DNA from: Microbulbifer pacificus
GTDB taxonomy: Bacteria; Pseudomonadota; Gammaproteobacteria; Pseudomonadales; Cellvibrionaceae
Direction of reading: 5' to 3'
Length of the DNA stretch: 64,000 bases
Assembly: GCF_033723955.1 (NCBI RefSeq)
Contig: NZ_CP137555.1
Location: 372,001-436,000 of the forward strand
Shown here piece after piece: positions 18,493 to 26,559 of the stretch (position 1 is the first letter of the stretch; every line of letters begins with the position of its first letter). A program made the position numbers and the translations under genes. A model generated the notes under the pieces. It was not told the DNA's origin. It was given only the letters and a program-made list of their open reading frames with translations, and did not search any database.

Positions 18493-19011
18493 TCAATAAT
18501 TAACCTTGTCTTCCATTTCCGCTCCGCGCTTCCACACCAGCACTTTGCGCACGAAGGAACACACCTCGGTACCGTCCTGTTTGGTGCCGCGGGTGCGCAC
18601 GGTGACGATGCCCTGGTTCGGGCGCGATTTGGATTCGCGTTTTTCCAGCACTTCCGACTCCGCATAAAGCGTATCGCCCACAAACAATGGCGCGGTCATA
18701 CGGATATCGTCCCAGCCCAGGTTGGCGATCGCCTTCTGGCTGATATCGGTAACACTCATCCCCACCATCAGCGCTACGGTGAACGGGCTGCACACCAGCG
18801 GCTTACCAAATTCCGTACCCGCCGCATATACCTTGTCGAAATGCGCAGGATGCGTATTCATGGTCAGCAGCGTGAACCAGGTATTGTCGGTTTCGGTAAT
18901 GGTGCGCCCCGGGCGATGCTCGTAGATATCACCCACTTTGAAATCGTCAAAGAAACGCCCAAAGGTCTCACGGTAGCGGTTTTCACCGACCTGCTTTACT
19001 TCTCCAGCCAT
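18493..19011 (-). CDS. MaoC-type hydratase, itaconyl/mesaconyl-CoA hydratase-like
   Basis: A 172-residue hot-dog-fold hydratase. The segment TWFTLLTMNTHPAHFD followed by FGKPLVCSPFTVALMVGMS holds the Asp/His hydratase signature, and NLGWDDIRM with FVGDTLYAESEVL is characteristic of MaoC enzymes acting on branched C4-C5 dicarboxylyl-CoA esters (mesaconyl-CoA or itaconyl-CoA hydratases), as far as I can recall the family. Its gene directly follows the CitE-like lyase gene, giving a hydration-then-cleavage pair. The likely product is a citramalyl- or methylmalyl-type CoA ester; the exact alkyl pattern is unknown. Confidence 0.88.
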   Translation of the reverse strand: MAGEVKQVGENRYRETFGRFFDDFKVGDIYEHRPGRTITETDNTWFTLLTMNTHPAHFDKVYAAGTEFGKPLVCSPFTVALMVGMSVTDISQKAIANLGWDDIRMTAPLFVGDTLYAESEVLEKRESKSRPNQGIVTVRTRGTKQDGTEVCSFVRKVLVWKRGAEMEDKVNY

Positions 19012-19031
19012 AGCTAAGATTCCACTGCGGT

Positions 19032-19865
19032 TTACACAAATTCTTTTTCGGTGCGCACACGCGCGATCAGCTTGCGTGCGCTGTCGACGATGGGCTGATC
19101 CACCATGCGCCCCTCTACCACGACTGCGCCACCCTGTGCCTGCTCGAATGCACGCACGATTTTCTGTGCCTGGTTCAGGGCATCGGCAGTCGGCGCAAAG
19201 CCGCGATGGATTCCCTCGATCTGCGAAGGGTGAATCGCCGCCTTGGCGGAAAAGCCCAGGGCAGACACGCGGCGGGTTTCAGCCTCAAGTCCCTGCACGT
19301 CGCGCACATCCAGAAACGGCACATCGATCACCGGCAGGCGATAGGCTGCGGCAATCACCGCCATTTGCGAACGCGCCCACAGCAGGGGCTCCCACGCAAA
19401 CTCTGCGCCCACCTGCGCCGCAAAGTCACCACCGCCAAACATCACCGCATCCAGCGAGCAATCCCTACAGATGCGTTCCATACCCAGCAGGCCGGAGGCG
19501 CTCTCGATCAATGCGATCCAGCGCACCGGCTGCCCCAGCAGGCTCGACGCTTCCGCGATCTCCTCGGCATTTTCGGTTTTCGCCAGCATCAACCGCGCGG
19601 GCAAGCGCGCATGCAAAAGCGCGTAGAGATCCGCCCTGCCCTCATCGCTGCTTGCGGCACTGACGCGAACCACAATTCGCTCGAGCAATGCAGGCTCACA
19701 GCGCTCCAGAAACCCACACACCGCGGTGCGGGCATCCCCCTTTTGAGCCAAAGGCACCGCATCTTCCAGATCGATGCACACCAGGTCGGCACCACTATCC
19801 AGCGCCTTCTCAAAGCGGTCCGGGCGATGTCCTGGCACAAATAACAGGCTGCGCGCGGTAAACAT
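19032..19865 (-). CDS. CitE-like (HpcH/HpaI superfamily) malyl/citramalyl-CoA-type lyase
   Basis: A 277-residue TIM-barrel lyase. ARSLLFVPGHRPDRFEKAL at the N-terminus, VCIDLEDAVPLAQK (metal-binding Asp/Glu), a conserved Glu in ALIESASGLL and FGGGDFAAQVG are family motifs. Stand-alone CitE-like proteins cleave malyl-CoA, beta-methylmalyl-CoA or citramalyl-CoA into acetyl- or propionyl-CoA plus a 2-oxoacid. It starts with a one-base overlap (TGATG) with the upstream deacetylase-like gene. With the MaoC hydratase next door it would split a hydrated branched diacyl-CoA. Specificity is not readable from sequence. Confidence 0.88.
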   Translation of the reverse strand: MFTARSLLFVPGHRPDRFEKALDSGADLVCIDLEDAVPLAQKGDARTAVCGFLERCEPALLERIVVRVSAASSDEGRADLYALLHARLPARLMLAKTENAEEIAEASSLLGQPVRWIALIESASGLLGMERICRDCSLDAVMFGGGDFAAQVGAEFAWEPLLWARSQMAVIAAAYRLPVIDVPFLDVRDVQGLEAETRRVSALGFSAKAAIHPSQIEGIHRGFAPTADALNQAQKIVRAFEQAQGGAVVVEGRMVDQPIVDSARKLIARVRTEKEFV

Positions 19866-20764
19866 CAGAAGTGCTCCCAGCCGCGCAGGGGTTCACGCAC
19901 CTGCGATGGTGGAACCTCTGCGGCAAACGCATCGGCGATCGCCGCGCGGGTGGTAAACCAGACACCGTCTTGGGCCTTGGCGTAGCGCAGGAACTCTTCC
20001 AGTGCGCCAATACGCCCCGGGCGGCCGATAATGCGCAGATGCAGGCCGAGGGACATCATGCGCGTGCGCTCGGCACCCTCCGCCAGCAGGGTATCCAGCG
20101 TACGACAGGCGTAATCGAGCCACGCCTGTGGCGTCAGCGACGGCGCGGTCCAGAATTTCATATCGTTGGAGTCGATGGCGTACGGCAAGACCAGCATGGG
20201 TTTGTCCGACCCTTGCACCGGCGCCCAGAAAGGCTCGTCGGCACTGTAGTCGTCCATGTGGTAATCGAAGCCCTCCTCCTGCAGTAGGCGCCGGGTGTTG
20301 TCGGTGTGCAGATAGCGGCTCAGCCAGCCACGGGGGCGCTGCCCTGTGGTTTTGCTAATCGACGCAATGGCATCGCGAATGAATTTGCGCTCGGTGTCTT
20401 CATCCATACCGAACTGGTGCTGCCAGCGATAGCCGTGGCTGCACACTTCGTGTTCGCCCTCGGCAATAAACCGTGCGATCTGTGGTGCCCGCTCCAGGGC
20501 TACCGCTGCCGCGCAGAAAGTAGCCGGCACCTGGTAACGCTCCAGCAGCGCCTGAATACGCGGCCAGCCCTCGCGGACGCCGTACTCGTAATTGCTTTCG
20601 TTGGCGTGCGCGCGGATCGGTTTGCGCGGCGCCACCCCCAGTTCGTCGACGGGTTCAGGGCCACGGTCGCCGTCCAGCAGCGTACTCTCGGAGCCCTCCT
20701 CCACATTCACCACAATCGACAGTGCGAGCCGGGCATCCCCCGGCCACAAAACCTTTTTGCTCAT
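19865..20764 (-). CDS. PuuE-like (polysaccharide deacetylase fold) cyclic amide/imide hydrolase, copy 1
   Basis: A 299-residue NodB-fold hydrolase of the PuuE allantoinase branch: EVCSHGYRWQHQFG near residue 120 is the branch signature (histidine and arginine/tryptophan at the active site), and the N-terminal NVEEGSE and YEYGVREGWPR agree. Members open cyclic ureides or cyclic imides rather than sugars; a bacterial cyclic imide hydrolase (from Pseudomonas putida, as I recall) belongs to this fold. The ATG at 20764 has GAGAG eight bases upstream and is preferred over the GTG at 20773. In this locus a substituted maleimide is an attractive substrate, by inference. Confidence 0.85.
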   Translation of the reverse strand: MSKKVLWPGDARLALSIVVNVEEGSESTLLDGDRGPEPVDELGVAPRKPIRAHANESNYEYGVREGWPRIQALLERYQVPATFCAAAVALERAPQIARFIAEGEHEVCSHGYRWQHQFGMDEDTERKFIRDAIASISKTTGQRPRGWLSRYLHTDNTRRLLQEEGFDYHMDDYSADEPFWAPVQGSDKPMLVLPYAIDSNDMKFWTAPSLTPQAWLDYACRTLDTLLAEGAERTRMMSLGLHLRIIGRPGRIGALEEFLRYAKAQDGVWFTTRAAIADAFAAEVPPSQVREPLRGWEHF

Positions 20765-20788
20765 GCCCGACACACTCTCGTTACTGAC

Positions 20789-21643
20789 TCAGTGATATTC
20801 CTCACCGCCGGAGACGTTCATCGCCTCGCCGGTGATGTAGGACGCTTCATCGGAGCAGAGGAAGGCACAGGCCTTGGCGATATCCTCCTGCAGTCCGGGG
20901 CGGCCCAGTGGTATGCGCGCGCGCATATCGTCCATATAGCGGTCGTAGCCCTTGCCGGTCACTTCGGAAAAATGCGCGTTCTGCCAGGCACCCAGACCGG
21001 TGGTCACGTGGTTCGGGCAGATGGTATTCACGGTAATGCCAGCCGGCCCCAACTCCTGTGCCGCCGAGCGCGTCAGCCCCACCATGCCGTGTTTGGACGC
21101 GGTATAGGCGGATGCGTGGGCAAAGCCGGACTTGGACGCCTGGCTGCCGATATTGATAATCCGGCCTCCGCGCCCCTGGCGCAGCATGATCTCCGCCGCG
21201 TACTTGATACCGAGGAAGGTCCCCCGCAGGTTGACCCCCAGCACCGCATCCCATTTGTCCACGGCCATATCCACGATCGGTTCCATCAGGTAACCGATAC
21301 CGGCGTTGTTGACCCAGATATCCAGGCTGCCGAAATGCCCCAGGGCAAACTCCGCTGCGGCTTGGACTTCCTGGGGCTCGAGAACATTGCAGGCATAGGT
21401 GGCCACCTCGCCACCGGCCACGCGGATTTCCGCCGCGATCTGTTCCATCTCCGCGCTGGTGCCCACCGCCTGCTCCGGCATGTTTTCACCGGCGGCGTGG
21501 CCGATATCCGTCAGCACCACTTTCACGCCTTCCGCTGCCAGGCGTTTCGCCATGGCTTCACCGAGCCCCTTGCGGCGGCCGGCACCGGTGATCACCGCCA
21601 CCTTGCCTGCCAGTTCCGGGTACTTACCCTGCACTTCTGTCAT
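20789..21643 (-). CDS. Short-chain dehydrogenase/reductase
   Basis: A 284-residue classical SDR. The cofactor motif is TGAGRRKGLG near residue 19, NNAG near residue 114, catalytic YTASK near residue 177 and the late ITGEAMNVSGG. The Asp in VVLTDIG suggests preference for NAD over NADP. It lies between the HapK-like gene and the PuuE-like gene at the head of the operon and probably oxidises or reduces an alcohol/ketone intermediate. It is not obviously of the NYC1/NOL type seen in the other two SDRs of this window. Confidence 0.92.
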   Translation of the reverse strand: MTEVQGKYPELAGKVAVITGAGRRKGLGEAMAKRLAAEGVKVVLTDIGHAAGENMPEQAVGTSAEMEQIAAEIRVAGGEVATYACNVLEPQEVQAAAEFALGHFGSLDIWVNNAGIGYLMEPIVDMAVDKWDAVLGVNLRGTFLGIKYAAEIMLRQGRGGRIINIGSQASKSGFAHASAYTASKHGMVGLTRSAAQELGPAGITVNTICPNHVTTGLGAWQNAHFSEVTGKGYDRYMDDMRARIPLGRPGLQEDIAKACAFLCSDEASYITGEAMNVSGGEEYH

Positions 21644-21685
21644 GGTGCGTCTCCTCGGGAATGTCTCTGTAAAGACGGGTTCTGG

Positions 21686-21997
21686 TCAGACGATTTCGGT
21701 CAGCATGAACTGCGGGTTATCCGCAAACTGCTGGAACTCCGCGGCAACCTTCTGCATGGTTTCGCTGGATACATCCGCACCCAGCTGCTGCATATCCTTC
21801 ACCACCAGCAGTTCCACATACTGATACGGCGCCGGTACTTCCGAGCCCAGCAGGCCGGTGGTACGCAACACGGAAAACTGATCGATGGAGTTGAGATTGC
21901 GCACGGTGGGAAGGTCGGTCGTCCTCGCCCACTGCTCGTAATCGGAGGGGCTGACGCCCGGCTTGAGGTTGAACAGCACAACGATAGTGGTAGTCAC
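21686..21997 (-). CDS. Small REDY/HapK-like alpha-beta barrel protein
   Basis: A 103-residue soluble protein beginning TTTIVVLFNLKPGVSPSDYEQWARTTD, the beta-alpha-beta style of dimeric ferredoxin-like barrel proteins. It resembles the HapK/REDY-like family known from prodigiosin-type gene clusters, which is my tentative assignment. It starts at a GTG with GGAGG seven bases before it and is the first gene of the nine-gene minus-strand operon. A role in binding or cyclising a pyrrolic compound is conceivable but not shown. Confidence 0.72.
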   Translation of the reverse strand: MTTTIVVLFNLKPGVSPSDYEQWARTTDLPTVRNLNSIDQFSVLRTTGLLGSEVPAPYQYVELLVVKDMQQLGADVSSETMQKVAAEFQQFADNPQFMLTEIV

Positions 21998-22051
21998 GGT
22001 AGCGCCTCCGCTTGATGATCATTATGGTCTGACCATCGTATTCTTGAGCTA

Positions 22052-22071
22052 ATGTTATGTCAATATAACAT
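22052..22071. promoter_or_regulatory. Putative regulon operator, copy B
   Basis: ATGTTATGTCAATATAACAT has perfect seven-base arms (ATGTTAT/ATAACAT) around a six-base spacer. It lies 55 bases upstream of the HapK-like gene, so it would control the operon ending with the Rieske oxygenase. Confidence 0.6.
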
Positions 22072-22155
22072 TTGATAGCGCGCGCCACTTCAGAATGCTG
22101 CGAAAACGCCCACACTTCGGCACAACAGGACAGTTACAAAGAAGAGATGAGTGGC

Positions 22156-22318
22156 GGTGTCGCCACCGGGTGCGGTCTTGCGAGACACGAGCTAGGCGCT
22201 CCCCCTCAACCCATCCATGGGGGCTCTTCCGCGAGGTGGCCCGGCCGCTCCATGTATTCGCGGCGCCTTCGGCCCCTCTCGCGGAAGGTCTCGCAAGACC
22301 GCACCCGGCAGCGACACC
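22156..22318. repeat. Inverted-repeat element with 31-base arms
   Basis: The left arm (22156-22186) and the right arm (22288-22318) are reverse complements at 29 of 31 positions; both contain GGGTGCGGTCTTGCGAGAC or its complement. Inside are a further pair CTTCCGCGAG/CTCGCGGAAG and a small stem at 22151-22166. It encodes nothing obvious and may be a repeated intergenic (REP- or MITE-like) element or a structured RNA. Confidence 0.75.
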
Positions 22319-22366
22319 TTCTCCCGCAATTAAGTTAAGTGAACAGCAGTAGATAAGCAGCAGGGC

Positions 22367-23023
22367 CTAAGCCTTGGCGGCAAGACCTTCGATAAAGGCG
22401 TGGTAGGCAACGCGCACCTCTTCCAGCACCTCGCGCACCGGAGCAAAACTGTTGACCCACTTCCACCAGCCCGCGAAACGGGGAAATTCCGCCAGCGGAT
22501 CGGCAATGCCCACCAGCGGCGCCAGTTCGTGCAGGTACAGCATGGTGGGCGCCAGTGCGATATCCCCCAGGTGCAGCGGCCGCTCCGCATCACCGAAGCT
22601 GGCCAGCAGGCGCTCGCCTTTAGCCAGCTCTGCGCGCAGGTTCTGCGCAATCCCGGCAGTATCACCCGCAGTGCCCATGGCCGCCCGGAACAGCGGGAAC
22701 AGCGCATTTACCGCAAGATGCAGATCCGCATAGCGCCCGAGCATGCGCATCTGCGCCCGCACCAGGGCATCCCCGGGGAGCAGCGCACTGCCACCCTCAG
22801 CATTGACCTCCGCCAGGTACTCCATTATTGCCCAGCTTTCGGCAATGGTTTCACCACCGTCGAGCTCCAGCACCGGTACCTTGCCCAGCGGGAAACGTTC
22901 CATAAACGCTTCTGTACGCAGGGGCACCGGCGGTGGCGCCACCTCAACCGGCAGATTCTGCAGGCGAATCTGGATTCGCACCCGTGCGGCATAGGGGGAA
23001 TGAGGCAGGTTGTACAGTTTCAC
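22367..23023 (-). CDS. Glutathione S-transferase family protein
   Basis: A 218-residue two-domain GST. The N-terminal thioredoxin-like domain starts MKLYNLPHSPYAARVRI, with the GSH-binding GKVPVLELDGGETIAESWAI (cis-proline and Glu/Ser pair) near residue 48, followed by an all-helical domain. It starts at GTG 23023 with GGGAG seven bases upstream and lies 17 bases after the membrane-protein gene. In a pathway with substituted maleates, a zeta-type cis-trans isomerase role is an option, but detoxification or ligandin-type tetrapyrrole binding is equally possible. Confidence 0.9.
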   Translation of the reverse strand: MKLYNLPHSPYAARVRIQIRLQNLPVEVAPPPVPLRTEAFMERFPLGKVPVLELDGGETIAESWAIMEYLAEVNAEGGSALLPGDALVRAQMRMLGRYADLHLAVNALFPLFRAAMGTAGDTAGIAQNLRAELAKGERLLASFGDAERPLHLGDIALAPTMLYLHELAPLVGIADPLAEFPRFAGWWKWVNSFAPVREVLEEVRVAYHAFIEGLAAKA

Positions 23024-23039
23024 AGCAGATCTCCCGCAA

Positions 23040-23705
23040 TCAGTAAATCAGGTGCAGGCCGTAGGCGGCATTTGCCAGCAACCCCACCCAGATGGTGTAA
23101 ACAAACGGCCGACAGGAGGCAATGGAACCGCGAATGGTCCCGTTCACCGAATCGCTGTCGTCACCGGACATCAACTTACCCCAGGCTGCACCAAACGATT
23201 TCAGGCGCACCCGGATCATCAGCCCGCACAGCACCAGCAGCGCAAAGATCCCCAGCTTGATGGCAAGCCAGTTTGACGCGAGGATCACGTTGGTGACCAG
23301 CGCATAGACGGCCAGTGACAGCAGCGCAACGATGATCACCACCCGCAGATAGAAGTCGAACCGGGTCAGCGCCGGCACAAACGCCTTGCCGTGGGCAAAG
23401 TGCAAGGTGGCCACCAATAGCAGCCAGCCCAGACAGAAGGCCCACGCCAGCCACAGCCATACGCTCGCCACCGGCATCTGGCCACTCATATGCGCGAGCT
23501 GCAATCCCAGGGGCAGGATCAGCGGCATACAAAAGCGCGGCCCTTGGTCACATCCCATCATGATGGTGAGCGCGGTAGTCCGCGCCTGTGGCGACAAGTC
23601 GGAACGGGTCACATAGCGGCTCGCATAAAAGGTGCCGAGATCCCCCCCAAGCCAGTAAACAAAGCACAGGTTGTGCAACAGCTTTACAAACAGGTACGCG
23701 CTCAT
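23040..23705 (-). CDS. Uncharacterised integral membrane protein
   Basis: A 221-residue protein with about six predicted membrane segments. The first segment HNLCFVYWLGGDLGTFYAS has a histidine and WxGG pattern reminiscent of CopD/DUF2269-type membrane proteins, so heme or metal ligation is possible, but I do not recognise the family with certainty. It is the first gene of a two-gene unit with the GST and is divergent from the isochorismatase gene across the best operator copy, so it should be in the regulon. Confidence 0.8.
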   Translation of the reverse strand: MSAYLFVKLLHNLCFVYWLGGDLGTFYASRYVTRSDLSPQARTTALTIMMGCDQGPRFCMPLILPLGLQLAHMSGQMPVASVWLWLAWAFCLGWLLLVATLHFAHGKAFVPALTRFDFYLRVVIIVALLSLAVYALVTNVILASNWLAIKLGIFALLVLCGLMIRVRLKSFGAAWGKLMSGDDSDSVNGTIRGSIASCRPFVYTIWVGLLANAAYGLHLIY

Positions 23706-23825
23706 GCTGGTTAATTCTTTTTAGTTGAGGTAACAATATCGCCAGAACGATAACGGCAGGCAACCCTTGCGTCTGGGGTCCTCAGAGGACAACCGGCTCC
23801 AGTGCGCATTGCCGTATTAGATATA

Positions 23826-23845
23826 TTGATATACCTTTATATCAA
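23826..23845. promoter_or_regulatory. Putative regulon operator, copy C (perfect palindrome)
   Basis: TTGATATACCTTTATATCAA has perfect eight-base arms around CCTT. It sits between the divergent membrane-protein/GST unit and the isochorismatase/deacetylase unit and is the reference for the motif. Confidence 0.72.
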
Positions 23846-23897
23846 CAATTACAATTAAAACAACAAATTCAATCCAGCCACTGCTCAGGGGTAGCCA

Positions 23898-24563
23898 ATG
23901 GAAACAACAACCAAAACGGCCAAAGAACTCTACCTGGAAGTCAAAGCCAACCCGGCGCGCAAGCGCTTCGGATTCGGGCGCAAGGCAGTACTGGTCAATA
24001 TCGACCCGCAGAAGGCCTACACCCGCACCGATCTGTTCAAGACGGCCTACGAAACCGATCCGAACCAGCTCCACTACATTAACGAACTGGCGAAGAGCTT
24101 CCGCAGCAAGGGTTGGCCGGTGGTATGGACCCACGTGGCCTACATGGATTCCGGGGAAGACGCCGGCATCTGGGGCACACGCACCGACACCCCCGACTCC
24201 CTGCAGAACATCAAGTTCGATTCCACCCGCAGCGAGTTCGATGACCGCCTGGAAATTGACCGCAAGCGCGATGTCATTTACTGCAAAAAAATGCCCAGCG
24301 CCTTTTTTGAGACCCAGCTGCAGTCCCTGCTGGTATGGCACCAGGTAGACACGATCATCCTGACCGGTGGCTCCACTTCCGGTTGCATCCGCGCCACCGC
24401 GATAGACAGCCTCTCCCGCGGCTACCGTACCATTGTTCCCGAGGAGTGCGTGGCGGATAAACACGAGAGTTACCACTACGCCAACCTGACCGATCTCTCA
24501 CTGAAATATGCCGACGTGGTGGATGTGGCCGAAGTCTTCCAGTGGCTGGAACGAGGTGAGTAA
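23898..24563 (+). CDS. Isochorismatase-family amidohydrolase, copy 1
   Basis: A 221-residue cysteine amidohydrolase of the N-carbamoylsarcosine amidase/maleamate amidase type. The triad is readable: Asp in VLVNIDPQKAYTR near residue 34, Lys in YCKKMPSAFFE near residue 132, and Cys in STSGCIRATAIDSL near residue 160. It cleaves a carbamoyl or amide group from a small acid. Its stop overlaps the next gene start (TAATG). Coupling with two deacetylase-fold hydrolases suggests a cyclic imide is opened to a half-amide and then deamidated here; the substrate assignment is inference. Confidence 0.9.
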   Translation: METTTKTAKELYLEVKANPARKRFGFGRKAVLVNIDPQKAYTRTDLFKTAYETDPNQLHYINELAKSFRSKGWPVVWTHVAYMDSGEDAGIWGTRTDTPDSLQNIKFDSTRSEFDDRLEIDRKRDVIYCKKMPSAFFETQLQSLLVWHQVDTIILTGGSTSGCIRATAIDSLSRGYRTIVPEECVADKHESYHYANLTDLSLKYADVVDVAEVFQWLERGE

Positions 24564-25549
24564 TGGCGAACGAAAAAGCCGATCCCGGTTTCTATGACTA
24601 CTGGCCCTATCAACAGAGGCCCAAAATCACCTGGCCGAACGGCGCCAGGGTGGCCTTCTGGGTCGCTCCCAATATTGAGTTTTACGAACTGAATCCGCCG
24701 GCAAACCCACACCGCAAAGCCTGGCCACAGCCGAGCCCGGCAGTGCCCGGCTACAGCATTCGCGATTACGGCAACCGTGTCGGACATATGCGCCAGATGG
24801 CGGTGCTCGACAAGTACGGAGTCCGCGGCTCCATTTCCCTGTCTACAGCGCTGTGCGATCACCACCCGGAAATCATCGAGTTGTGCCGCGAACGCCAGTG
24901 GGAGTTTTTCAGTCACGGGATTTACAACACCCGCTACACCTACGGCATGTCCATCGAGCAGGAACGCGACATGATCCGAGACTCGATGGAAAGCATTTAT
25001 CGACATACCGGGCAGAAGTGCGCGGGCTACCTGGCGCCGGCCCTGTCCCACTCGGAAGACACCCTGGATCTGTTTGCGGAAGTCGGTACGGAAATGTTCG
25101 GGGATGAGGCCGGGTTTTATACCTGCGACCTGTTCCACGATGACCAGCCTACTCCCATCAACCTGCGCAGCGGCAAGCGCTTTGTCTCGGTGCCCTACTC
25201 GCTGGAAATGAACGACACCATCGCCTATGTGGTGAACAAGGTCGAACCGCGCCGCTACGGCAAGATGCTGAAAGAAAATTTCGACCGCCTGTATCAGGAA
25301 GGCACCGACAGCGGCACCGTCATGTGTATCCCCACCCACAACTACCAGGTGAGCTGCCCTCACCGGTTGCGCGCGTTCGAGGAAGCCCTCGAATACATTA
25401 CCGGCCACTCCGATGTGTGGGTGACCACCGGCCGCGAAATTGCGGAATATTACCTGCAGCATTACTACGAAGCGGCGCGCGCGGACATCCAGACCAAAGG
25501 CACACCGGCCCAGAGCACTCTGGCCAGCGAAGAGGTAACCTGCCCATGA
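24563..25549 (+). CDS. Polysaccharide-deacetylase-fold hydrolase (PuuE/imidase-like), copy 2
   Basis: A 328-residue NodB-fold hydrolase. WEFFSHGIYNTRYTYGM near residue 113 corresponds to the PuuE-type active-site segment, and YSIRDYGNRVGHMRQMAVLD near residue 65 is shared almost word for word with the next gene. Metal-binding His/Asp residues of true chitin deacetylases are not clearly preserved, in keeping with amide- or imide-ring opening. It is coupled to the amidase gene before it (TAATG) and the paralogue after it (ATGA). A substituted maleimide or lactam is a plausible substrate in this locus. Confidence 0.86.
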   Translation: MANEKADPGFYDYWPYQQRPKITWPNGARVAFWVAPNIEFYELNPPANPHRKAWPQPSPAVPGYSIRDYGNRVGHMRQMAVLDKYGVRGSISLSTALCDHHPEIIELCRERQWEFFSHGIYNTRYTYGMSIEQERDMIRDSMESIYRHTGQKCAGYLAPALSHSEDTLDLFAEVGTEMFGDEAGFYTCDLFHDDQPTPINLRSGKRFVSVPYSLEMNDTIAYVVNKVEPRRYGKMLKENFDRLYQEGTDSGTVMCIPTHNYQVSCPHRLRAFEEALEYITGHSDVWVTTGREIAEYYLQHYYEAARADIQTKGTPAQSTLASEEVTCP

Positions 25550-26490
25550 GCAACCAGAAAGGCCTTGGGCCAGAACACCTCCAGTATCCCGAACGCCACT
25601 ACGGCATGGACCACGCTTACTACGACTGGCAGATGCTCACCGACCGCCCACCTGTGCAGTGGGCCGAGGGCAAGCTCGCGCTGTGGGTGAATGTCAGCCT
25701 GCAGTTTTTCCCGCTCAACCAGCGCGGCATTCCCTTTCCACCACCCGGCGGCATGACCATGTCCTACCCGGACCTGCGGCATTTTTCCCTGCGGGACTAC
25801 GGCAACCGCGTGGGTATTTTCCGTGTACTGCGCGCACTTGACCGCTACGGCGTGCGCCCGACCTTCGCGATCAACGGCGAGCTGGCGGAGCGCACCCCCT
25901 ACCTGATGCACATGCTGCGGGAACGGGGCGATGAGATTATCGCCCACGGCTGGAATATGGATTGCCCCCACTATGGCGGTCAACCACGCGATGAAGAACA
26001 ACTGCTGATCCGCAAAACCCTCGAAACCCTGCGCGAAGCGAGTGGACAGGCGGTAACCGGCTGGCTGAGCCCGGGCAAGATCCACAGCGAAAACACCCCG
26101 GCACTGCTGGCCGAGCACGGGATTAAATATTTCTGTGACTGGGTCAACGACGATATGCCCTATCGCTTCCGTACCGGCAGCGGCGATCTGTGGGCCATGC
26201 CGCTATCAACCGAACTGGAAGACCAGTTTATCCTGCGCATGAACCAGCACTCGGAAACCTCCTACGCGGAGCAGGTCGAAGATGCCTGCCGCTTCCTGCT
26301 CAGCGAGGCGCGCAATCAGGGAGGCCGCATCCTCGCCCTCAACATCCACCCGTGGATGCTGGGGCAGCCGCACCGTATCGCTTACCTGGAGCGCATTCTG
26401 GAATTTGTCACCGCCCAGCACGGCGTGTTCAGCGCGTCTGCAAGTAGCCTGCTGCAACAGTGTTCGCAGCCCGAACTGGAGCCCGCCTGA
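25546..26490 (+). CDS. Polysaccharide-deacetylase-fold hydrolase (PuuE/imidase-like), copy 3
   Basis: A 314-residue paralogue of the preceding gene. FSLRDYGNRVGIFRVLRALD near residue 80 and EIIAHGWNMDCPHYGG near residue 128 are the family segments. The start at 25546 overlaps the previous stop as ATGA; the frame is open further upstream but that part lies over the previous gene. Two such paralogues side by side may act on different isomers of a ring-opened pyrrole, such as imides with ethyl/vinyl or propionate side chains, or form a heteromer. Function is inferred from fold and neighbours. Confidence 0.86.
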   Translation: MSNQKGLGPEHLQYPERHYGMDHAYYDWQMLTDRPPVQWAEGKLALWVNVSLQFFPLNQRGIPFPPPGGMTMSYPDLRHFSLRDYGNRVGIFRVLRALDRYGVRPTFAINGELAERTPYLMHMLRERGDEIIAHGWNMDCPHYGGQPRDEEQLLIRKTLETLREASGQAVTGWLSPGKIHSENTPALLAEHGIKYFCDWVNDDMPYRFRTGSGDLWAMPLSTELEDQFILRMNQHSETSYAEQVEDACRFLLSEARNQGGRILALNIHPWMLGQPHRIAYLERILEFVTAQHGVFSASASSLLQQCSQPELEPA

Positions 26491-26514
26491 GGCGCGGCTG
26501 GCATTTGACATAGA

Positions 26515-26534
26515 ATGTTATATCATTATGCGCT
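26515..26534. promoter_or_regulatory. Putative regulon operator, copy D (at gntR)
   Basis: ATGTTATATCATTATGCGCT lies just upstream of the GntR start codon. It keeps the TTATATCATTAT core and suggests autoregulation. Confidence 0.5.
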
Positions 26535-26559
26535 TTCGCCCGGGTCAAGGATGCACACT

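Larger units (their letters stand above)
21998..22366. other. Intergenic region with operator and inverted-repeat element
   Basis: The 369-base gap between the HapK-like gene and the glutathione-transferase gene carries an operator copy (22052-22071) and a large inverted repeat (22156-22318). The short open frames within it look like by-products of the repeat. Confidence 0.7.

Noticed and set aside
20306..22015. 569-codon plus-strand open frame
   Set aside because: Antisense to three well-supported minus-strand genes (PuuE-like, SDR, HapK-like); composition rich in His/Gly/Arg typical of shadow frames.
23826..23845. FNR/Crp binding box
   Set aside because: Half-sites TTGAT and ATCAA are ten bases apart instead of four, so the Crp/Fnr protein at 60199 is not the obvious binder.
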